Numbered from the stretch's first letter, positions 25,210 to 34,359 are shown. The stretch is 45,299 nt of DNA from Mycobacterium sp. PS03-16 (GCF_004570325.1 NZ_SPQO01000037.1:1-45299); one strand, 5' to 3'. Numbers and translations are program-made. The notes: a model not told the origin generated them from the letters alone.

Positions 25210-26447
25210 CCGCCGAGACCGACACCCGCTACCTCCTGCCTCCCGACGTGGAGGACGAACGGGTGCGTTCCCTGCACCAGCTGCAGGTGCTCGATTCGCC
25301 GCCGGAGGACCGTTTCGCGCGGGTCACGTCGATGGCCCGCTCGGTGTTCGGCGTCCCGATGGCCGCGGTCGCGCTGGTCGACCGGGACCGGCAGTGGTTC
25401 AAACAGGTCGACGGCCTCGACATCGGCCTGAACATCCCGCGCAGCCGGACCATCTGCCAGGCCACCATCGCCCGCAGCTACCAGCAACCCGAGAATCCGG
25501 CCCTGATCATCGAAGACGCCGCCGCGGAACCGGAATTCGCGATGGTGCCCGGAATCGGTCAGGAGGGCGGCATCCGGTTCTACGCCGGCTACCCGCTGTA
25601 CGGGCCGGGCGGTCACCCCGTCGGGACCTTCTGCATCTACGACACCGAGCCGCGGGGCCTCACCGACGCAGAACTGCGGACATTCACCGAACTGGCCTCC
25701 TGGGCGCAACGCGAGCTCGAGCGCTCTGACGACCTCGAGCGCGCCGCCGAGGTGCAGCGGCACCTGTTGCCCCGCACCCTCGGCGACCTGCCCGGCTACA
25801 CCGTGTGCGCGCTGTGCCTGCCGGCCTACGCCGTCGGCGGCGACTTCTACGACCACTACGCCATCGACGGCGGCGCCGCGTTCACCGTCGCCGACGTGAT
25901 GGGCAAGGGGCTCGGCGCGGCGATCATCGCGGCCAGCGTGCGGTCCGCGCTGCGCGGCGCGTCACGCGCAGTGGACCGCGTGCAATGCGCGCTCGACCCC
26001 GCCGAAGTGGTGAACTCGGTCGCCACCCAGCTCAGCGACGACCTCAACCGCACCGACACCTTCGTCACGCTGTTCCATGCCCAGCTCGACACCGCCAGTG
26101 GCACCGTCGATTACGTCGACGCCGGACACGGTTTCGCGGTGGTGGTGCGGGCCGACGGGCGGGTGGACACCCTCGACAGCAGCACCGGCATGCCGCTGGG
26201 GATCCTCGCGGGGGACACCTGGGCCGCCGGGAGAGTCGGGCTCGACGTCGGCGACAGCCTGATCATCGCCTCCGACGGTGTCCTCGACCTGATCGGCGAC
26301 GGGAGTGACGTCCGTCCCGCGCTGGAGTTCGTGGCGCGCCACGCCGAACCGGGCGATCTGTGTGCGCGGGCGCGCGCCCTGGTCGCCGAGAAGGCGCCGC
26401 TGGACGACGTCACGCTCGTGGTCGTGCGCCGGGAGCCCGCCGAGTGA
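25206..26447 (+). CDS. GAF domain - PP2C (SpoIIE/RsbU-type) serine phosphatase
   Basis: A 413-residue protein. Residues about 15-170 form a GAF sensor domain (LQVLDSPPEDRFARVTSMAR, AVALVDRDRQWFKQ, GFxAG-like RFYAGYPLYGP). Then a short linker with the RsbU-like EVQRHLLPRTL leads to a PP2C domain (about 190-410) with metal Asp at GGDFYD (Asp213), VADVMGKG and SDGVLDLIGD, and a final DDVTLVVVR. Such phosphatases remove phosphate from STAS antagonists, releasing them to bind an RsbW-type kinase. The STAS and kinase partners are encoded two and three genes downstream. The ligand of the GAF domain is unknown. Start and stop overlap both neighbours by 4 bp. Confidence 0.92.
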   Translation: MTAETDTRYLLPPDVEDERVRSLHQLQVLDSPPEDRFARVTSMARSVFGVPMAAVALVDRDRQWFKQVDGLDIGLNIPRSRTICQATIARSYQQPENPALIIEDAAAEPEFAMVPGIGQEGGIRFYAGYPLYGPGGHPVGTFCIYDTEPRGLTDAELRTFTELASWAQRELERSDDLERAAEVQRHLLPRTLGDLPGYTVCALCLPAYAVGGDFYDHYAIDGGAAFTVADVMGKGLGAAIIAASVRSALRGASRAVDRVQCALDPAEVVNSVATQLSDDLNRTDTFVTLFHAQLDTASGTVDYVDAGHGFAVVVRADGRVDTLDSSTGMPLGILAGDTWAAGRVGLDVGDSLIIASDGVLDLIGDGSDVRPALEFVARHAEPGDLCARARALVAEKAPLDDVTLVVVRREPAE

Positions 26448-28420
26448 GCCATCAGCTGCCGGATGCGCCCAGGGGGAGATACCCGTCGGTGTGGCTGCGC
26501 CTGCTCATCCTGTGCACCACGATCCTCGGGATCAACTACATCGTGTGGCGCTGGCTCGAGTCGATCAACTGGGGCGCGTGGTGGATCGCCGTGCCCCTGG
26601 TGATCGCGGAGACCTACAGCGTCATCGACTCCCTGCTGTTCGGGATGACGATGTGGAAGATGTTGCGGCGCAACCCGGCTCCGCCGCCACCCGAGGACGC
26701 CACCGTCGACGTATTCATCACCACCTACAACGAGCCGATCGAGATGGTGCTCGAGACGGCCGCGGCGGCCCAACGGATCCGCTTCCCGCACTCGACGTGG
26801 ATCCTCGACGACGGCGACCGGACCGAGCTGGCCGAGGAGGCCCGCAAGCGCGGTATCGGCTACATCACCCGGTCGGCGAGCTGGACGAAGGACAAGCCGC
26901 GCCATGCCAAGGCCGGCAACCTCAACAACGCGTTGTTCGAGACCGACGGCGAGTACATCCTGGTGCTCGACGCCGACCAGGTGCCAGAACCCGACATCCT
27001 CGACAAGACGCTGGGATACTTCCGCGACCCCTACATGGCGCTGGTGCAGACCCCGCAGTACTTCCACAACGTCCCGTTCAGCGATCCGCTCGGCAGTCAG
27101 GCGCCGCTCTTCTACGGACCGATCCAGCAGGGCAAAGACGGCTGGAACGCGGCCTACTTCTGTGGCTCGAACGCGGTGCTGCGCTGGGAGGCGTTGATGC
27201 GCCTGGGGATCCGCGGCTACGTCCACGCGGTCGAGGAGGGCATCAAGCGGACGCTGTACGCGTCGCGCAAGATGCTCAGAACGGCCGGCAAGCAGGTCGG
27301 TGCCGACCAGCCGGAGGTGCGGGCCGCACTCGACTCCGTGCTGCAGGCGGTCCGCGACGCGCGCCGCCAGCTGCGGGAGAAGCGGGAACTGGCCGACATC
27401 ACCTACCAGTTCCAGCAGCGGGTCGACGAGGCGGCGCGTTCGGTCGTGGAGGCCGACGTGTCGGCGATGCGCGCCGATCTCGAGGTGATCGCCGCGCTCA
27501 GCGATGATCCCGAGACGACCGCCACCACACTGGTGTTCGACGACGAGGCGCTGGAGTCGCTCGCCGGCCGGGAGTGGTCACCGCTGGGGGCGCTCGAATC
27601 GATCGGCGCGATGATCCGGGCGGTCGACGTCGGTCGTGACGACGAGGCGCAACCCATGTTGCCGATGGCCACGATCTCGGTGACCGAGGACATGGCGACG
27701 TGTATGCGGTTGCACGCGATGGGGTGGAAATCGGCCTACCACCACGAGGTCCTCGCCAAGGGGCTGGCCCCCGACGACGTCCGCACGATGCTCACGCAGC
27801 GGCTGCGCTGGGCGCAGGGCACCATCCAGGTGATGCTGCGGGAGAACCCCTTCGTACAGAAGGGGCTGAGCCTGGGCCAGAAGCTCATGTACTGGTCCAC
27901 GATGTACAGCTACCTCGCGGGCTTCGCCGCGCTGGCGTACTTCGCGGCCCCGGCCATCTACCTGATCTTCGGCATCATGCCGGTCACCGCCTACAGCTGG
28001 GACTTCTTCGGGCGCCTGATCCCGTTCCTGCTGCTCAACCAACTGATGTTCATCGTCATCAGCCGCGGCACGCCCACCTGGCGAGGCCAGCAGTACAGCC
28101 TGGCCCTGTTCCCCGTCTGGATCCGCGCCTGCTACACCGCATTCCTCAACGTGGTGTTCGACCGGCCGCTGGGCTTCGCCGTGACGCCGAAGACCAAGCA
28201 GGAGGTCGGCGCCATCCCGTGGCATCTGGTGAAGTGGCAGCTGGTGGTGATCGCGGTGCTGATCGTCGCCTCGGTCATCGGCATCGTGCAGCTGTACTTC
28301 GGCGCGATCTCGGTGCTCGGCGTCGGCGTCAATCTGTTCTGGGTGCTGTTCGACCTGTTGATTCTCAGCGTGGTGTTCCAGGCGGTCCGATACCGCGGGC
28401 ACCAGCCGGAAGGAGTGTGA
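26444..28420 (+). CDS. cellulose synthase-like GT2 glycosyltransferase with unusual insertion
   Basis: A 658-residue processive GT2. It has two N-terminal membrane helices (about 17-37 and 46-70), then the catalytic domain with DDG (122-124), DAD (176-178), FCGSNAV (239-245), TED (414-416) and QRLRW (452-456), then five more helices. All catalytic motifs of BcsA-type synthases are present. Two oddities are visible: about 170 residues separate FCGS from TED, versus roughly 20-25 in bacterial cellulose synthases, and the extra part (about 255-405) is charged and helical, probably coiled coil (QAVRDARRQLREKRELADI). No PilZ domain follows the last helix, so direct c-di-GMP control as in BcsA is unlikely. 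It starts at a GTG overlapping the phosphatase stop. The polymer is not known; a beta-glucan or mannan is plausible given the adjacent GH26. Confidence 0.92.
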   Translation: MSHQLPDAPRGRYPSVWLRLLILCTTILGINYIVWRWLESINWGAWWIAVPLVIAETYSVIDSLLFGMTMWKMLRRNPAPPPPEDATVDVFITTYNEPIEMVLETAAAAQRIRFPHSTWILDDGDRTELAEEARKRGIGYITRSASWTKDKPRHAKAGNLNNALFETDGEYILVLDADQVPEPDILDKTLGYFRDPYMALVQTPQYFHNVPFSDPLGSQAPLFYGPIQQGKDGWNAAYFCGSNAVLRWEALMRLGIRGYVHAVEEGIKRTLYASRKMLRTAGKQVGADQPEVRAALDSVLQAVRDARRQLREKRELADITYQFQQRVDEAARSVVEADVSAMRADLEVIAALSDDPETTATTLVFDDEALESLAGREWSPLGALESIGAMIRAVDVGRDDEAQPMLPMATISVTEDMATCMRLHAMGWKSAYHHEVLAKGLAPDDVRTMLTQRLRWAQGTIQVMLRENPFVQKGLSLGQKLMYWSTMYSYLAGFAALAYFAAPAIYLIFGIMPVTAYSWDFFGRLIPFLLLNQLMFIVISRGTPTWRGQQYSLALFPVWIRACYTAFLNVVFDRPLGFAVTPKTKQEVGAIPWHLVKWQLVVIAVLIVASVIGIVQLYFGAISVLGVGVNLFWVLFDLLILSVVFQAVRYRGHQPEGV

Positions 28421-28761
28421 TGACCCATTATCCCGCACGCACAACGGATTCCGGGGTGACCGTGATCCGGCCGGACGGGCGGCTCAACATGGTGGCCGCG
28501 CCGGCGCTGCGCAAACAGCTCCACGACCTGGTGGAAGGTGGCAGCACCCGCGTCGTGGTGGACCTCAGCGCCACCGAGTTCATCGACTCGTCCGGTCTGG
28601 GCGCCCTGATCTCGGGCCTCAAGATCGCCCGCCAGGCCGGTGGGGATCTACGGATCGCGGCGCCGTCCCGGCAGGTGGTCACGGTGCTGGAACTGACCAA
28701 CCTCAATCGGGTGCTGCGGGCCCATGATTCGGCCGAGGCGGCGTTCGATGACACCCCCTGA
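28420..28761 (+). CDS. STAS domain anti-anti-sigma-like protein (RsbV/SpoIIAA type)
   Basis: A 113-residue single STAS domain. The signature VVVDLSATEFIDSSGLGALI holds the switch serine pair Ser57-Ser58, equal in place to Ser58 of SpoIIAA. In partner switching the unphosphorylated form binds the RsbW-type kinase and frees its target; the kinase phosphorylates it, and a PP2C phosphatase reverses this. All three parts are here. The ATG at 28420 overlaps the GT2 stop (TGATG), and the gene's end overlaps the kinase gene by 14 bp. No sigma factor is encoded nearby, so the target could be the GT2 itself or a distant sigma factor. Confidence 0.92.
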   Translation: MTHYPARTTDSGVTVIRPDGRLNMVAAPALRKQLHDLVEGGSTRVVVDLSATEFIDSSGLGALISGLKIARQAGGDLRIAAPSRQVVTVLELTNLNRVLRAHDSAEAAFDDTP

Positions 28762-29161
28762 CTCACGGGTGGTGCTCGAGACCACCACGGGGCCCGAAAC
28801 CCTCGACGAGATTCAGCGCACCCTCGACGAGCTGTGGGGCGCCCACGAGATCGACGACGTGGTCCGCATGCACATGGATCTGGCCGCCGGGGAGATCGGC
28901 GCGAACATCATCGAGCACTCCGGCAGCGGCGAACCGGTGCGGCTGCGCCTTGAGGTGGAGTTGCTGTCCGACGCGGTGCGCGCGACGTTTCTCGACAACG
29001 GCCATCCCTCGCCGATCGACCTGTCGCGGGTGAGCATGCCCGACGAGCTGTCCGACCGCGGCCGCGGTCTGGCCATCGCGCACCGGGTGCTCGACGAGTT
29101 GTCCTACCGGCGCGACCGCGAAGGCAATCACTGGACGCTGGTCCGCAGCCGCGAACCCTAG
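28748..29161 (+). CDS. RsbW-like anti-sigma serine kinase (HATPase_c_2)
   Basis: A 137-residue GHKL ATPase of the RsbW/SpoIIAB type. The N-box is GEIGANIIEHSG (Glu-x3-Asn), G1 is FLDNGHPS (D-x-G) and G2 is RGRGLAIAH. It should phosphorylate the STAS protein encoded just before it and bind a sigma factor or other partner when free. It is the last gene of the operon and overlaps the convergent VOC gene by 4 bp. The ATG at 28748 is chosen because it gives the compact domain length; an upstream ATG at 28724 is within the STAS gene. Confidence 0.9.
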   Translation: MTPPDSRVVLETTTGPETLDEIQRTLDELWGAHEIDDVVRMHMDLAAGEIGANIIEHSGSGEPVRLRLEVELLSDAVRATFLDNGHPSPIDLSRVSMPDELSDRGRGLAIAHRVLDELSYRRDREGNHWTLVRSREP

Positions 29162-29793
29162 CCGCGGCTGATCTCGTTGCCCTCGGGATCCCGCGTGACG
29201 GTCGCGCCCGCGACCCGAAGCCGCACCCGGTTCGGTGCCGCCTTCGCCGTCGGCACCCTGATGAACTCGACGAAGAACGCGCCCTCCTGGCGCAGGCTCG
29301 CATAGATCTCGTGTTCGCGGGTCACCGGCAGCCCGGTCGTCTCCGACCAGAAGCCGGCCTGGGCGGCGGGGTCGAGCGCGTCGATCACCACCGCGGCCAC
29401 CGGGCCGATGCCGAGGTATTCGGCCCGCGGTTCCAGCACGCAGAACTCGTTGCCCTCCGGATCGGTGAGCACGATCCACGGCACCTCACGCTGACCGACG
29501 TCGGCCGGGGTGGCCCCGAGCCCGCGGGCCCGCTCCGCCAGTGCGCTCTGGTGGTCAGCCGACGTGGAGGCAAGGTCGAGATGCAACCGGTTCTTCACCG
29601 TCTTCGGTGCGGTGGTGAGGACGAAACGCAGTTCCGTTCCACCCGCCAGCGGGATGCTCACCCCATCGGCGCCGGCGGGCGAGTCGAGCAGCGCCGACCA
29701 GAACCGTGTCTGCGCTTCTGGATCGAGGGCGTCGACGTCGACACCGCGTAGTGCGTTGGCCACGGCGCTGACCGTATCTGAGGTGTATCGCAC
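29158..29793 (-). CDS. VOC (glyoxalase/bleomycin-resistance-like) family protein
   Basis: A 211-residue protein of two VOC half-units, each opening with a phrase like VDVDALDPEAQTRFWSALL or VVIDALDPAAQAGFWSETTG and closing with TDPEGNEFCVLEP or TRDPEGNEISRG. The internal similarity shows a tandem duplication. Relatives include glyoxalases, dioxygenases and drug-binding proteins; the metal ligands are not obvious in the second half. A GTG at 29793 begins the longest form, and a GTG at 29763 (VANALRGVDV) is an alternative. It is convergent with the kinase gene and divergent from the DUF4185 gene. Confidence 0.85.
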   Translation of the reverse strand: MRYTSDTVSAVANALRGVDVDALDPEAQTRFWSALLDSPAGADGVSIPLAGGTELRFVLTTAPKTVKNRLHLDLASTSADHQSALAERARGLGATPADVGQREVPWIVLTDPEGNEFCVLEPRAEYLGIGPVAAVVIDALDPAAQAGFWSETTGLPVTREHEIYASLRQEGAFFVEFIRVPTAKAAPNRVRLRVAGATVTRDPEGNEISRG

Positions 29794-29954
29794 GCTGCGA
29801 GCAAAGTATTACGGCGTGTTCGATTAACGAAGAATCCTGAGAATTGTTTAGTTTTTTCCTGGTCAAAGGCGTTACCGTGAGGCCACCAGAGGCCGTCTGT
29901 GTCCGATGGTGAAACCAGATGGCGTCGGGGGATGCATCTCTTCGAGGGGTAGTG

Positions 29955-32084
29955 ATGAATTCTTCGGCGTATGTCGGCCGCGTGGGCGGCCTGGCGGTGG
30001 CGTTGGGGGTGGGCGCCGCGGTGGTGCTCGGCACTGCCGGCCCGGCGTGGGCGGAATCGCCCGACGGCGAGCCGTCTTCGCAGACCGCGCCCGCCGGCAC
30101 GGAACCGGCTGAGCGGGAACCGGATTCGCCGACCGCCGACGAGGAGGCGGCCGATGAGCAGACCGCCGGCGAGCAGGCGGAGGCGGATTCAGCCGCCGCA
30201 GCGGACGTGGATGAGACCGACGTGAGCCTCGACGAGGCGGCGGACGACCTCGAGACCACGGTGCCTGCAGGGGATCCCGCCGCCGATCTCGAGGAGACCG
30301 ACGAAGCGCCGGTGGAGGAGACGGTGGTCGACCCCGAGGGTGGGTCGCCCGCCCTCACCGGTACCGACCCCGAGCCGGCGGCCGCAGCGGCCGGACGTGA
30401 CGGCCGGCGCGCCGTCACCGAACAGCCCGCCGAAACCGAAGTCCCCGCCGAGCGCGAGGTCTCCGACGGCCTGCGGACCACGGCCGTCGACCCGGACCCT
30501 GAAGTCGTCGCCGAGCCGCCCGCGGTGTTCACCCGCACCGTCGAGAACATCTCGGCTCCAATCGAATCGCTCATCGCGCAGACCGCACCGGTGGTGACGG
30601 CGATGACCGCGCCGACGGCGGCCAGGTCGGCCACCCCGGTCCTCAACCGGCTCCTCGCCGCATTCGGACTCGGCGGCCTGCGCAATCTGCCGTCGCTGCC
30701 CACCCCGGCCTGGGGACTCGGCGCGCTGCTGGCGCTGGCGTCCCGGCGCGAGGTCGAACGGGCGGTGACCACCCGCTCGGACGTCACCGGCAGCCCCGTC
30801 GCGATGGCGTTGGCGGCCGCCACGCCGGCCGACCCGGCCAAGGACTATCAGGTCACCCCGGTGGCCGTCAGCACCAACACCGTGCGCATCACCAACGTCA
30901 CCGGGCCGGGCGGGCTGAACGACACGACCTCCCGGTTCGGTATCGGCGGCACCGACCTCGGCATCATGTGGGACAACGGGATTCCCGACAATCCGGCCAC
31001 CGCCGTCAACGAACACCAGGTGTTGATCGCCTTCGGCGACACGTTCAGTAACCGCACCCCGGTCCGCACCGGGATATGGCGGATGAACACGCTGTTCCGC
31101 AGCACCGACACCACACTGAACAACGGCATGTACGTCGCCGACGGCATCGTGCACGACCCCGGCATGTACAGCGGCTCACCGATGAGCGACCCCGACTTCT
31201 CCCGCGAGATCATCGGCAACTACCACTACGGCGTCGGCCCCGAGGTGACGATGATCCCCACCGCGGCGATCTCGGTGCCCGGCGCCGGCAAGGACGGCGC
31301 CACCCGGCAGTACATCAATTACATGGCCGTGCGCTCCTGGGACACTCCCGGCCGGTGGACGACGAACTACTCGGCGATCGCCTACTCCGATGACAACGGC
31401 CAGAACTGGACCGTGGTGCCGGCGTCGTCGGTCCGGCCGGCCGCGGCGGGCCGCTCGACGCTGCCGTTTGTCAACGGAGATCAGAACTTTCAGCAAGGCG
31501 CCTACGTCCGCAAGTACACCGTCGACCCCGTGACCGGTAAGCCGCTCAAGGACGCCGCGGGACGCGAGATCACCGACGGCTACATCTACTCCTACGGCAC
31601 CCCGGCCGGCCGCGGCGGCACCGCGTACCTGTCGCGGGTCGCCGAAGCCGACATCCTGGACAAGACGAAATATCAGTACTGGAACGGATCGTCGTGGGTG
31701 GCGGGCAACCCGGCGGCTGCCAAGCCGATCCTGCCGTCGTCGACGAAGACCAGCTTCTTCGGCCTGGTCCGCACCACCACGTACCCGACCGTCAGCGAGA
31801 TGTCGGTGCAGTACAACGCGTACGAGAAGAAGTACGTGATGCTCTACGGCGACGCGAACAACAACATCGTGATGCGCAAGGCGGACCGGCCGGAGGGGCC
31901 GTGGTCGGCTCCGGTCACCCTGGTGACCGCCTCGAAGATGCCGGGGCTGTACGCGCCGATGATCCACCCGTGGTCGTCGACGGACAACGTGTCGGCCGAG
32001 GATCAGAAGTACCTCTACTGGAATCTGTCCACCTGGGACGACTACCAGGTCAAGTTGATGCGGACCGATCTGAGCAAGGTGTAG
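29955..32084 (+). CDS. secreted DUF4185 (GH183-type) protein with acidic N-terminal region, copy 1
   Basis: A 709-residue exported protein. The signal peptide is residues about 1-33 (VGRVGGLAVALGVGAAVVLG, cleavage near AWA|ES). Then an acidic, Ala/Glu/Asp/Pro-rich low-complexity stretch runs to about 195, followed by a spacer to about 285 and the DUF4185 domain from about 315 to the end. Conserved Asp334 (GTDLG) and Asp362 (FGDTFS) are candidate catalytic residues; YWNLSTWDDYQVKLMRTDL closes the domain. DUF4185 proteins have recently been classified as GH183 endo-D-arabinanases active on mycobacterial arabinan, from memory; activity here is inferred. The ATG follows a GAGGGG ribosome site. 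A paralogue lies at 35656. Confidence 0.88.
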   Translation: MNSSAYVGRVGGLAVALGVGAAVVLGTAGPAWAESPDGEPSSQTAPAGTEPAEREPDSPTADEEAADEQTAGEQAEADSAAAADVDETDVSLDEAADDLETTVPAGDPAADLEETDEAPVEETVVDPEGGSPALTGTDPEPAAAAAGRDGRRAVTEQPAETEVPAEREVSDGLRTTAVDPDPEVVAEPPAVFTRTVENISAPIESLIAQTAPVVTAMTAPTAARSATPVLNRLLAAFGLGGLRNLPSLPTPAWGLGALLALASRREVERAVTTRSDVTGSPVAMALAAATPADPAKDYQVTPVAVSTNTVRITNVTGPGGLNDTTSRFGIGGTDLGIMWDNGIPDNPATAVNEHQVLIAFGDTFSNRTPVRTGIWRMNTLFRSTDTTLNNGMYVADGIVHDPGMYSGSPMSDPDFSREIIGNYHYGVGPEVTMIPTAAISVPGAGKDGATRQYINYMAVRSWDTPGRWTTNYSAIAYSDDNGQNWTVVPASSVRPAAAGRSTLPFVNGDQNFQQGAYVRKYTVDPVTGKPLKDAAGREITDGYIYSYGTPAGRGGTAYLSRVAEADILDKTKYQYWNGSSWVAGNPAAAKPILPSSTKTSFFGLVRTTTYPTVSEMSVQYNAYEKKYVMLYGDANNNIVMRKADRPEGPWSAPVTLVTASKMPGLYAPMIHPWSSTDNVSAEDQKYLYWNLSTWDDYQVKLMRTDLSKV

Positions 32085-32115
32085 CGCCGCAGTGCCCTGA
32101 GACGACAATCGGATT

Positions 32116-32586
32116 ATGACGGCACAGACGGTCACCGCGCTCCTGGTCGGGGCGTCGGCGCTCACCCTGGTCACCGCGGCCACAGGGCAGGCCGCGCCAC
32201 CCACTCCCGGCGCGGTCTGCCCGGCCGCCGCCGAGCGGGCACTGTCCCAGTCGCCCGACGGTGGCGTCGTCGAATGCCGGGCCGGGCAGTGGCAGGCCTA
32301 CGGCGGTCCGTACCCGTCGAGTGACCGCTGGGTGTCCGGCGGTGACGGCCTGCACCTGCACGGCCAGGGCATGCGCAACGCCGAGATGCTGTCGGGCCCG
32401 TGGACCGCGATCCCGCTCGATCCGGGCGCCCGCTGCCGGGCCGAACAGACGGCGGTGGTCAGCGCCGGTGAGGTGGGCCCGCCGCAGGTCGCCGAGGGGG
32501 CGCCGGGCCAACCGCTGCGTTTCGCGGTGCTACCGGTGATGTTCTCGATCCACCTCACCGGGGACTGCCTCTGGCAGGCCGGCTGA
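32116..32586 (+). CDS. small secreted protein, function unknown
   Basis: A 156-residue protein with a signal peptide (VTALLVGASALTLVTAATG, cleavage after QAA). The mature part has four cysteines that could form two disulfides (GAVCPAAAER, VVECRAGQW, GARCRAEQT, TGDCLWQAG), a WQAYGGPYPSSDRW motif and no membrane helix. I do not recognise the family; mycobacteria encode many such small exported Cys-bearing proteins. It lies 31 bp after the DUF4185 gene and is likely co-transcribed with it. Confidence 0.75.
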   Translation: MTAQTVTALLVGASALTLVTAATGQAAPPTPGAVCPAAAERALSQSPDGGVVECRAGQWQAYGGPYPSSDRWVSGGDGLHLHGQGMRNAEMLSGPWTAIPLDPGARCRAEQTAVVSAGEVGPPQVAEGAPGQPLRFAVLPVMFSIHLTGDCLWQAG

Positions 32587-32683
32587 ACCGCAGGTCAGCG
32601 GGGGAGCGATTGCGGCGGGGTTGAGCCAGGCGCGGACCGCTGTATCGTCTCTGCGGACTGTGCAACCAACGCGGGATCGATCT

Positions 32684-33991
32684 GTGGACCTAGTACTCGG
32701 CCTCTCGATGACATCGGAGGCGATTCGCTTCGCGCTCGTCGAGGGCGCCACCGGCGACGGCGCGACCCTCGACAGCGGCACGCTCGACATCGCGGTCTCC
32801 GGCGCGGACGCCGAGGCGCTGCTCGACGCCGCACTCGGTGACGGCCCCTACGCCGCCGCCCCCGGTCAGCGCCCGCGGTCCGTCGGCGTCGTCTGGACCG
32901 ACGCCGTCGCCGCCGAGGCGGCCGCCGTGGTGGCGAGCCTGACCGCCCGCGGCGTCGACAACGTCATCGCGCTCACCCCGTCCGAGGCGGCCGCGGCGCT
33001 GGTCACCGGGCTGTCGGATCTGACGGGCCGCACCGAGCTCGCGATGTGCGTCAGGGAACCCGAGGTGACGCTGGCCGCGGTCGTGACCGCCGACACCGTG
33101 CTGGTGGACCAGGTCGGGCGGCAGGACCCCGCGGGTGTCGCCCAGGCGGTGCTCGACACCGTCGCCTCGACCGGCGCGGCGCCCGAGGCGCTGTACGTGC
33201 TCGGCTCGGGCAGCGACGTCGACGCGATCGTCGCCGAACTCGGCGGGCAGGCACAGCCGGTGCTCTCGGCGACGGAGGCCGACCTCGCGCTGGCCCGCGG
33301 CGCCGCACTGGCCTCGGCGCAAGATTTCGTCGGTGTCGCAGCACCGCTGGCGCTCGCCCCCGCCGCGGACGACCAGCCGCGCAAACCCTGGTCTACGCGG
33401 CGCGTTCCGGCGCTGACCTCACTGCTGGTCGCCGCCGTGGTGACGTTCGTCGTCTCACTGTCGGTGGCGCTGGGGCTGCAGCTCACGCCGGGCACCCGGT
33501 CGGGCGACGCGGCCACCCAGCAGGCGGCCAGCGCCTCCGACCAGCCGGTCCGCGCCATGGAACCCGCCCCCGAGGTGCTGCCCGACGTTCCGGCGCCCGC
33601 CGCACCGCCGCCGGCCCCCGAGGCGTCCCCGCCTCCGCCGCCGGAGGCCGCCCCCGTCGTCGAGGACGTCCCGGCCGCCCCCGCGCCGGAACCCGAGGTG
33701 GCACCGGTCAGCGAGCCCGTGTTCGAACCGCCGGCGGCGCCGCCGCCCGCCCCGGAGCCCGTGTACGTGCCGCCTGTCCCGGCGTACGTGCCGCCCGCGC
33801 CCGCCTACGTTCCGCCCGGCCCCGCGCCGGCGTACGTGGCGCCCGACCCGATGGCCCCCGGATACGTCGCACCGCAGAGCCCGGGTTACGTGCCGCCGGT
33901 CAACGCCCCACAGCCGCGGCTGCGCGACCGCATCATCGAGCGCATCCCGATCATCAACCGGTTCCACGAACCGCAGTACACCGCGCCCTGA
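32684..33991 (+). CDS. DUF7159-like protein: degenerate actin/Hsp70-like domain, membrane helix and Pro-rich tail
   Basis: A 435-residue protein closely related in layout to the gene at 44211. Residues 1-210 start with VDLVLGLSMTSEAIRFALVEG and contain ALYVLGSGSDVDAIVAELGG and LALARGAALASA, which resemble adenosine and C-terminal motifs of actin/Hsp70-fold proteins. A membrane helix (SLLVAAVVTFVVSLSVALGL, about 246-266) follows a basic RKPWSTRR, so the N-terminus is cytoplasmic. The remaining 160 residues are Pro-rich and include a series of YVPP or YVAP units. The GTG at 32684 is chosen since VDLVLG aligns with the start of the other copy; upstream codons would add about 21 unrelated residues. 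DUF7159 is the family name I recall. Confidence 0.8.
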   Translation: MDLVLGLSMTSEAIRFALVEGATGDGATLDSGTLDIAVSGADAEALLDAALGDGPYAAAPGQRPRSVGVVWTDAVAAEAAAVVASLTARGVDNVIALTPSEAAAALVTGLSDLTGRTELAMCVREPEVTLAAVVTADTVLVDQVGRQDPAGVAQAVLDTVASTGAAPEALYVLGSGSDVDAIVAELGGQAQPVLSATEADLALARGAALASAQDFVGVAAPLALAPAADDQPRKPWSTRRVPALTSLLVAAVVTFVVSLSVALGLQLTPGTRSGDAATQQAASASDQPVRAMEPAPEVLPDVPAPAAPPPAPEASPPPPPEAAPVVEDVPAAPAPEPEVAPVSEPVFEPPAAPPPAPEPVYVPPVPAYVPPAPAYVPPGPAPAYVAPDPMAPGYVAPQSPGYVPPVNAPQPRLRDRIIERIPIINRFHEPQYTAP

Positions 33992-34195
33992 TCAGCCGCG
34001 GCGACGCAGCACCAGCCCCGCCGCCCCGCACGCCAGGCCGATCACCAGCACCACCGTCGCGATCGTCAGACCCGCGCTGCTCGCCGGGACCGTGGCGCCG
34101 GTCAGGTGCGCGCGGCCCCAGGTGACCCAGCCGATCGCGATGGCCTTAACGACGAAGATGACCGACGCGATGCTCAATGCCGTGCTGGGGCGCAT
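33992..34195 (-). CDS. small two-helix membrane protein
   Basis: A 67-residue protein with two membrane helices (LSIASVIFVVKAIAIGWVTW and LTIATVVLVIGLACGAAGLV) and a basic end (RRRG). The stop is directly next to the convergent DUF7159-type stop. The ATG start has no clear ribosome site. I do not recognise the family. The clean hydrophobic pattern supports a real gene, though short size leaves doubt. Confidence 0.55.
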   Translation of the reverse strand: MRPSTALSIASVIFVVKAIAIGWVTWGRAHLTGATVPASSAGLTIATVVLVIGLACGAAGLVLRRRG

Positions 34196-34359
34196 GTCAC
34201 GAGGGTAGGCAGCCGGCCGTTGTTAACGCCGCCGCGCGGCGACCCGATGAACCATGTGGGGGGTCGTGACCGGGCTCGTTGCTGGACTCTGGCGAGCCGC
34301 ACTCCCGACACGCACGTGACGGGCTCTTTCGAGCCGATACGCGCAAGAGAGGATGCACG

